Assembly (NCBI RefSeq): GCF_964199755.1
Contig: NC_133896.1
Coordinates: 71,210,642-71,274,641, forward strand
Direction: 5' to 3'
Length of the DNA: 64,000 bases
Source of the DNA: Larus michahellis
Lineage: Eukaryota; Chordata; Aves; Charadriiformes; Laridae
The notes under the pieces: generated by a model
Told to the model about the DNA's origin: nothing
The model's input: only the letters and a program-made list of their open reading frames with translations
The model's database searches: none
Part shown: positions 61,301 through 64,000 of the stretch, one piece after another
How the letters are laid out: the number at the start of each line of letters is the position of its first letter
Position numbering within the stretch: position 1 is the stretch's first letter
Made by a program: the position numbers and the translations under genes

Positions 61301-63121
61301 AGAGAGCACTTCAAAAGAACAAGAGAAACAATTTTACAGTCAAAAGAAAGATACCACACTTTCTTATACAAGCTGCTGTATTTCTGATTACAAGCACATT
61401 GAATAATTACAAAAAAAAGCCCCTGGTTTTTCATCACAGAAGTAAAGAAATCCTATGGAATTATACAGATGTGAGACAGAGCTATGTTTTCTGTTGTTTA
61501 TCTTAGGCATGTTAGGTAATAAACTTTATTAGAGCATTAAGGAGTAATATGGATTATCTGAATAACCTTCATTAACAGACTAAAAATGAGAGTCAAAGAT
61601 TTAAATAAAAGAATTTCAGAATGCTGGAAATTGTTCCTTAACGTAGAAGAATAAAAGTTTGAAAGGGCCTTCTTTATTACTATTCCAGGATTTGTCTGCA
61701 ACTTTGGGAATCATTATACTTAAAAATAATAGCATCCCACTTACAGAATCAGGTTGTGCTTGGTCTTTACATAATTCGATTGTTCTCCTCCCACCTTATT
61801 TCTAAGAGGGAGTGCTAAAATTTCTCATATGCCTTAAATTTACTGTTTTAATTTTTAATATGTTAATGGCATCCCTTAAAGGTCTTAGGTTTCTCATATT
61901 TGGCTTGTTACTAATTTAAACATTTCTTGTAGACTGTTTTACCTAATTACCAATCTGTCTTTTACATGCTGCCCTTTACATGCTAACGATGTCTCAAAGA
62001 TGCTTCTATCTTATTTTAGCTTTTATATTCTCCTTACACAAATAGTAAAGAGAAATTCCAATTTGCAATTATTTTAAGCAATGCAGTATTAATGTCATAT
62101 CATTTTAAATACTGTTAGAAATAAATTCACTCGTGTTTCTGATCATTGCAACCTATTAGAGAATATCCAGAGAACAACCAAACCAAAAAAAGTTGAGAGA
62201 GATGATGGTTCCAGCTGCTTTCACTTCACTAAATTAGTACAAAGTAAAGGCTTCCAAACTCTTCATACTTTCTGTCCCCCTCTGTAATACCTTTATTACA
62301 TAACCCATTTTCTCCCTCCCTGATCCTTTCTCCTAAATGCTTCTTGGCCATAAGGCATCCTGGTTTCCTTCTCTTGGAGTCAGATGCTGCACATTCAAAG
62401 ACAAAGCTTCTTCTCCCTCCTGGTTACTATAATGACCACTTTTTTTTGTGGTGGTTTTTTGTTTTTTTTTTCTAAATTGACCATACAGCAACATACACTG
62501 ATCACAGATATCCTTGACATAATCCACCATACTGTGCCCTTATGTCCTGTATATTGATCAGATTAAAGTTTGCCCAGGAATTTTACATTTATTTCAGGGA
62601 GTTATTTATTTTGGCATGGCATGTTGAGATTAAAAACTAATTTAATCATATATTGTGCAGCACACTATAGATTTCATTTGCTGCAAGGTAGATTTTTTGA
62701 GATGTAAGTGAAAAAATAGATTATTTCCAGACTATGAACAGATGGTTTGGCAAATATCTTGAAAAATGTATACACAAAATAAGGTACCACTCTCACATTT
62801 TCTACTTGTATCTGTGGTGGTTTCGTTCCTTATTGTCAAGCAGGATTATATGTGACTTAGTATTAATTTTTAAAAAAGCCAAAGAATGTCTAAAATACTA
62901 AAAACCAGTATCTAAATACCTGGTATATCCCCATAAATCGCTGGGCCCTATTAGTTGGTCAGATACCAAGTAGGTGTTGTGAGAAGATGAAATAAAATAG
63001 TCACATAATGGGTGGTTCATATCTTGGTAGACGGTCCTGTGATCGCTTTTAAATATCAAACAGTCTTCTGAGTTCATGTACCTTATAAATCCTTCAAATG
63101 ACATCTGCCTTCTTTTCTTCA
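22262..63121 (-). CDS. PLCZ1: 1-phosphatidylinositol 4,5-bisphosphate phosphodiesterase zeta-1 (phospholipase C zeta), ten exons, 5' end beyond the window
   Basis: The enzyme cleaves PI(4,5)P2 to IP3 and diacylglycerol. In mammals it is the sperm protein that starts egg calcium oscillations at fertilisation, and it lacks the PH domain of PLC-delta. Ten minus-strand exons give about 511 codons: X domain (63121-59245), X-Y linker (51282-51055), Y domain (48831-30647), C2 domain (27604-22262). Catalytic blocks are all present: [30 protein letters not shown] and LSLENHC in [23 protein letters not shown] and [13 protein letters not shown] in Y. Every intron is GT-AG and exon phases chain without a break. 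Zeta is preferred over delta because of overall similarity, the C2 end immediately followed by the stop (HIWYY), and PIK3C2G next door. The EF-hand exons, over a hundred residues, are not in view. Regulation cannot be read from this window, as the promoter is outside. Confidence 0.96.
22345..25581. other. PLCZ1 last intron
   Basis: AT-rich intronic sequence between the last two coding exons. I see no other exon, RNA gene or recognisable retroelement. Confidence 0.7.
25582..25731 (-). CDS. PLCZ1: PLCZ1 exon: C2 domain, second part
   Basis: 150 bases, phase 1 to 1. It encodes [27 protein letters not shown] and [16 protein letters not shown], the calcium-loop and core strands of the PLC-type C2 domain. 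The acceptor is TTTTATTAG|CT and the donor AAAG|GTAATA. Confidence 0.95.
25732..26611. other. PLCZ1 intron, part between C2 exon and LTR
   Basis: Intronic DNA. A short tandem repeat of GGAAAAA units lies at about 26357-26383. No gene is visible; the 92-codon plus-strand open frame here spans that repeat and looks non-coding. Confidence 0.65.
26612..27226 (+). mobile_element. Endogenous retrovirus LTR, plus orientation, in a PLCZ1 C2-domain intron
   Basis: The segment follows a widespread avian LTR type. It opens near 26612 with 'tggactgcttttggctgggatagggttaattttcttc', continues with 'gacagctgaccccaactgacc' and 'gacattcggagcta', and then 'cagcttttgcattacatattaaaccatctttatctc', which supplies an ATTAAA polyadenylation-like signal. 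The TATA region appears damaged ('gtgtaaaaaagg'). The right end is judged at 'gagcccaca' near 27226. No internal retroviral sequence or partner LTR is seen, so this is a solo LTR by appearance. It lies antisense to PLCZ1. End points are estimates and no target duplication was confirmed. Confidence 0.8.
27472..27604 (-). CDS. PLCZ1: PLCZ1 exon: C2 domain, first part
   Basis: 133 bases, phase 0 to 1. The text [14 protein letters not shown] is followed by [14 protein letters not shown] and KKSSVIKSN. The acceptor is TTAATTTTCCAG|CTC and the donor AATG|GTGAGC. The LTR at 26612-27226 ends about 245 bases downstream, in the following intron. Confidence 0.95.
27605..30646. other. PLCZ1 intron between Y-end exon and first C2 exon
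   Basis: AT-rich intron containing one CR1 tail at 27748-27970, listed separately. The rest shows short open frames only and no recognised family. Confidence 0.65.
27748..27970 (-). mobile_element. CR1 LINE 3' end fragment
   Basis: The plus strand reads 'cacagaatcatataattg' and then 'gggttggaagggacctttaaaggtc', the reverse complement of a CR1 3' UTR and tail. It continues through 'ctctctgggcagcctggccc' and the 'tttcaccacc' segment and fades at an A-rich stretch. Only about 220 bases remain, which is normal 5' truncation. It has the same orientation as PLCZ1. Confidence 0.9.
30647..30819 (-). CDS. PLCZ1: PLCZ1 exon: end of Y domain and Y-C2 connection
   Basis: 173 bases, entering with two bases (a valine codon across the intron) and leaving in phase 0 at AGG|GTAAGC. 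It encodes [31 protein letters not shown] and ends PMSLSIR, the first C2 strand. It is separated from the previous exon by a 16.1 kb intron full of retroelements. Confidence 0.95.
30820..35014. other. PLCZ1 16.1 kb intron, low-coordinate part
   Basis: AT-rich with an (AAAT)n patch near 30829-30842 and an A/C-rich low-complexity patch near 32221-32262. No gene or recognisable element was seen up to the old CR1 at 35015. Confidence 0.65.
35328..35648 (+). pseudogene. CR1 ORF2 upstream fragment, frameshifted
   Basis: 106 codons continuing the CR1 ORF2 region before the RT ([20 protein letters not shown], then [17 protein letters not shown]). Where other copies read AELLNAFFASVF, this one loses about four bases after 'gctgaggta', shifts frame and stops at 35646-35648. 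The sequence continues in another frame up to the RT frame at 35717. The first ATG is probably not a natural start, because the element is 5'-truncated. Confidence 0.85.
35717..37207 (+). CDS. CR1 LINE ORF2 reverse transcriptase, C-terminal two thirds (496 codons open)
   Basis: This is the non-LTR retrotransposon reverse transcriptase, which copies CR1 RNA into a nicked chromosomal target. Motifs in order: [17 protein letters not shown] (about residues 14-30), [14 protein letters not shown] (71-84), [13 protein letters not shown] (108-120), [13 protein letters not shown] with the first catalytic Asp (142-154), [15 protein letters not shown] (199-213) and [11 protein letters not shown] (228-238), where the catalytic box is FTDD. 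Then comes the CR1 C-terminal region ([21 protein letters not shown]) to a natural stop at 37205-37207. The upstream part and the endonuclease are absent, so it is not an autonomous gene. The 3' UTR and tail follow directly. Confidence 0.9.
   Translation: MVRDLLQHLEVHRSMGPDGIHPRVLKELAEVLARPLCIIYEQSWTTGEVPADWRLANVTPIHKKGRKEDSGNYRPVSLTSVPGKAMEQILLSAITWHMQENRVIRPSQHGFVKGRSCLSNLISFYDKVTHLVDEGKAVDVAYLDFCKAFDTVSHSILLEKLAAHGLDRCTLRWVKNWLDGRAQRVVVNGVKSSWCPVTSGVPQGSVLGPVLFNIFLNDLDEGIECTLSKFTDDTKLGGRIDLLEGRLALQRDLDRLDRWAETNGMRFNKAKCRVLHLGHNNPMQRYRIGVEWLKSCLAEKDLGVLVDSRLNMSQQCAQVAKKANSILACIRNSVVSQIREVIIPLYSALVRPHLEYCVQFWAPRYKRDIEVLERVQRRATKLVRGLEDKPYEERLRELGLFSLEKRRLRGDLITLYNYLKGGCREMGADLFSLVTSDRTRGNGFKLRQGRFRLDIRKHFFTERVIKHWNRLPREVVDSPSLEVFKKRVDGALRDMV
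37285..37322 (+). repeat. CR1 3' tail tandem repeat
   Basis: Four or five TTCTATGA-type units ('attctatgattctatg') at the 3' end of the young CR1. Such a short tail repeat is the usual end of CR1, which has no poly-A tail. Confidence 0.9.
37798..42921. other. PLCZ1 16.1 kb intron, middle part
   Basis: AT-rich with scattered low-complexity runs: A/C-rich at 39655-39690 and T-rich with TTTG units at about 42035-42070. No gene or clear transposon was recognised. Confidence 0.65.
42922..43639 (+). mobile_element. Endogenous retrovirus 5' LTR (about 718 bp, TG...CA)
   Basis: The left end TGTTCTGGTTTGAGG is at 42922 and the right end 'ctaaaccacgaca' at 43639, giving TG...CA termini. TATAAAA is at 43256-43262 in 'ctcactataaaagctgagg', preceded by 'actgaccaagagggtatccc', which recalls the corresponding part of the LTR at 26612. 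A primer-binding-like sequence follows directly, so this is the 5' LTR of a proviral insertion. It lies antisense to PLCZ1 in the 16.1 kb intron. Confidence 0.88.
43640..43780 (+). mobile_element. Retroviral primer-binding site and short leader remnant
   Basis: Immediately after the LTR, 43647-43663 reads TGGTGCCCAACGTGGAG, the form of a tRNA primer-binding site at the normal distance from an LTR edge. About 120 bases of purine-rich leader-like text follow and then ordinary intron. No gag, pol or env reading frame and no 3' LTR were recognised downstream in the window. The identity of the primer tRNA is not claimed. Confidence 0.7.
43781..46937. other. PLCZ1 16.1 kb intron, high-coordinate part
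   Basis: Intronic DNA up to the exon at 46938. It includes a purine-rich, A-rich patch at about 45966-46020. No other gene or element was recognised. Confidence 0.65.
46938..47054 (-). CDS. PLCZ1: PLCZ1 exon: Y domain core
   Basis: 117 bases, phase 1 to 1. It encodes [20 protein letters not shown] and [16 protein letters not shown], the most conserved part of the Y half, with the arginine and tyrosine that contact the inositol phosphates. The acceptor is TTTTTCAG|CT and the donor ATGG|GTATGT. Confidence 0.95.
47055..48674. other. PLCZ1 intron within Y domain
   Basis: About 1.6 kb. It shows a short C-run and T-run near 47815-47835 and otherwise unremarkable sequence. Nothing was recognised. 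Confidence 0.7.
48675..48831 (-). CDS. PLCZ1: PLCZ1 exon: start of Y domain
   Basis: 157 bases, entering in phase 0 and leaving in phase 1, with donor TCAG|GTATAT. The first strand reads [18 protein letters not shown], followed by the helix [16 protein letters not shown]. The first codon is ATG but this is an internal methionine, because the acceptor ATTATTAG directly precedes it and the previous exon ends in phase 0. Confidence 0.94.
48832..51054. other. PLCZ1 intron between linker and Y domain
   Basis: About 2.2 kb. A long A run lies at about 49263-49278. Open frames of 80 (minus, 49933-49691) and 91 codons (plus, 49952-50227) lie head to head. They are not recognised and are discussed as a weak finding. 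Confidence 0.65.
51055..51282 (-). CDS. PLCZ1: PLCZ1 exon: X-Y linker
   Basis: 228 bases, phase 0 to 0, 76 residues. The opening [13 protein letters not shown] is the conserved end of the first catalytic half with substrate-contacting lysines. The rest is a hydrophilic linker. An acidic run ([14 protein letters not shown]) is followed by a basic and proline-rich part (SSKRKSEQ, then [11 protein letters not shown]). In mammalian PLC zeta the linker is mainly basic and binds PIP2-containing membrane; in PLC-delta an acidic linker is inhibitory. The mixed charge here is discussed as a finding. The acceptor is TTTTTTACAG and the donor AAG|GTAACT. Confidence 0.93.
51283..55155. other. PLCZ1 8.0 kb intron, low-coordinate part
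   Basis: AT-rich. Near its right end, about 54890-55150, the text becomes GC- and purine-richer with repeated 'gcaggtc/caggtcc'-like words, directly before a CR1 tail. No gene was recognised. Confidence 0.6.
55156..55440 (-). mobile_element. CR1 LINE 3' end fragment
   Basis: The plus strand reads 'cagaatggctgagtttggaagggacccctgg', then 'ctagtccaacccccttg', 'ctctctgggcaacctgctcc' and 'gcaccactgagaaaagtctg'. This is the reverse complement of a CR1 3' UTR of a different subfamily from the one at 35015. About 285 bases remain, 5'-truncated. Confidence 0.9.
55441..59244. other. PLCZ1 8.0 kb intron, high-coordinate part
   Basis: AT-rich with no recognised gene or element. An A run followed by a C run (about 59170-59211) lies just beside the exon at 59245, inside the splice-donor side of this intron. 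Confidence 0.65.
59245..59397 (-). CDS. PLCZ1: PLCZ1 exon: end of X domain
   Basis: 153 bases, phase 0 to 0, 51 residues. It begins [14 protein letters not shown], holding the active-site glutamate, and ends QLPSPE. The acceptor is TTTCCAG|GCA and the donor GAG|GTAGTA. Confidence 0.95.
59398..61163. other. PLCZ1 intron within X domain
   Basis: About 1.8 kb of AT-rich DNA with an A/C-rich low-complexity stretch at about 59666-59725. No gene or element was recognised. Confidence 0.7.
61164..61308 (-). CDS. PLCZ1: PLCZ1 exon: X domain, metal-binding residues
   Basis: 145 bases. The first base completes a serine codon across the intron; the exon ends in phase 0 at GTG|GTATGT. It encodes [16 protein letters not shown], with the calcium-liganding Glu and Asp of the PLC active site, then [13 protein letters not shown] with the second catalytic histidine, and [10 protein letters not shown]. 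The acceptor TTTTGAAG has a less perfect pyrimidine tract than the others. Confidence 0.95.
61309..62919. other. PLCZ1 intron within X domain, upstream
   Basis: About 1.6 kb with no recognised feature beyond a T-rich patch at about 62440-62472. Confidence 0.7.
62920..63121 (-). CDS. PLCZ1: PLCZ1 exon: start of X domain, first catalytic histidine
   Basis: 202 bases, entering in phase with two bases completing a codon and leaving with AG as two bases of the next. The acceptor is TTTTTTGCTCAG and the donor AG|GTATTT. The text runs from [15 protein letters not shown] through [13 protein letters not shown] to the catalytic [12 protein letters not shown] and GPSDLWGYT. It is the most upstream exon recognised, and the first residues are the tail of the EF-hand-like region. 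Confidence 0.95.
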
Positions 63122-64000
63122 CTGAGCAAAAAAGAAAGCAAAAAATTTCTGGTGTGAAGATAAATTGATGGTTATATCTGTGTATTTCCATAATTTTAAT
63201 AGCCAATTCTGAACATTGCTAAAGGTTATTCAGCATAACACTTTCCTGCAATTTTAAAATTCATAGCAAATCATATAAACACAAACATCAGATGTGTGCA
63301 ATTCTGGAGATGAATTGCTGTAGTTCAAAATTATAAGACATTTTTATTCTTCTCTGGACACCAGTAAGAAGAGTTTGCAGTAGTCTTAATTAAATACAAA
63401 GGAAAATATTTGTTGTTGTTTAGTTTTGGAAAGGGGTATGCCAGTCAATGCACAAAGAGAATCTTCTTTTCTCTGTAGAAAGAACAGGAATTGTTCTCCA
63501 AAATGTCAATTGTAGACTGTCAAAATAATCTTGCAGAAACTACAATTTGTAGCTAAATATCTTCCTCAGTGGTGGAAAATTCCAAATAAATAGTGATGAA
63601 AAATAATGTTTAAATTAGAAGTATTTGAAATAAAAATAGAATTTTAGCAAAATAAATGACCACCCACAAAGATGAATTTCAAATCAAGTTTATGATATTA
63701 CTTCATCTATAACAAAATGTGCTAATTGCTTCCATTCCAGTGATAGCCATCCTGTTTGTTTCGGTTTTAACTGATTTAATGACAAACAGATACATTATAC
63801 TGTCAACTGCTGCTCCAATATCGTGCTTCAAATGTAATAATTTTGCAAATTATATAATCTCAGAAGTCACCTTTGCTTCAAAACATAACCTAGTTTGAGT
63901 TAGTGAGGGATTTTGCCCAGTTCTGGCTGCAAAATAACCTTATCTTTGTCATCATAGTAGGCTACTGATAATTAAGCAGTAAGTAATCCAAGATTACGTT
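63122..64000. other. PLCZ1 intron, right window edge
   Basis: Sequence upstream of the first recognised PLCZ1 exon. I searched the minus strand for the preceding EF-hand exon, which must end in phase 1, and did not find one. It is probably intron. Confidence 0.55.

Noticed and set aside
1..64000. A novel multi-gene or defence-like system
   Set aside because: Apart from two known genes and common avian retroelements I found no set of unexplained coding regions or structured repeats that would support one.

Overview
The window is avian nuclear DNA. It has intron-containing vertebrate genes with large AT-rich introns, CR1 LINE copies carrying the bird-typical tandem 3' tail (TTCTATGA-like units), and endogenous-retrovirus LTRs of types common in birds. 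No prokaryotic or organellar features are visible.

Two genes lie tail to tail. On the + strand, the last two coding exons of PIK3C2G (class II phosphoinositide 3-kinase, gamma) are at 13266-13391 and 19153-19305. They encode the C-terminal C2 domain; the rest of the gene lies to the left of the window. On the - strand, ten exons of PLCZ1 (phospholipase C zeta, the sperm factor that triggers calcium oscillations at fertilisation) run from 63121 down to the stop at 22262. Together they encode the whole catalytic X domain, the X-Y linker, the Y domain and the C2 domain. The exon(s) for the N-terminal EF hands are not seen and probably lie to the right. All exon junctions are GT/AG, all phases agree and no frame is broken, so PLCZ1 looks functional. 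The stop codons are about 3.0 kb apart. The PIK3C2G-PLCZ1 arrangement matches the gene order known from mammals.

Region by region: 1-13265 is presumed PIK3C2G intron with two degenerate CR1 fragments (1-885 and 5160-5902). 13266-19305 holds the PIK3C2G exons and an intronic LTR in reverse orientation (16925-17517). 19306-22261 is the intergenic space with both 3' UTRs. 22262-63121 is PLCZ1. Its introns contain a + strand LTR (26612-27226), short CR1 tails (27748-27970 and 55156-55440), an LTR followed by a primer-binding site (42922-43663) and, inside a 16.1 kb intron, a younger CR1 (35287-37322) inserted in opposite orientation into an older CR1. The young copy keeps a 496-codon reverse-transcriptase frame.

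Both genes act on phosphoinositides: PIK3C2G makes 3-phosphorylated lipids and PLCZ1 cleaves PI(4,5)P2 to IP3 and diacylglycerol. Their adjacency looks like old synteny and does not amount to an operon-like system. I found no credible new multi-gene system. The observations most worth following are the PLCZ1 X-Y linker composition, the nested CR1s and the LTR beside a PLCZ1 C2-domain exon.
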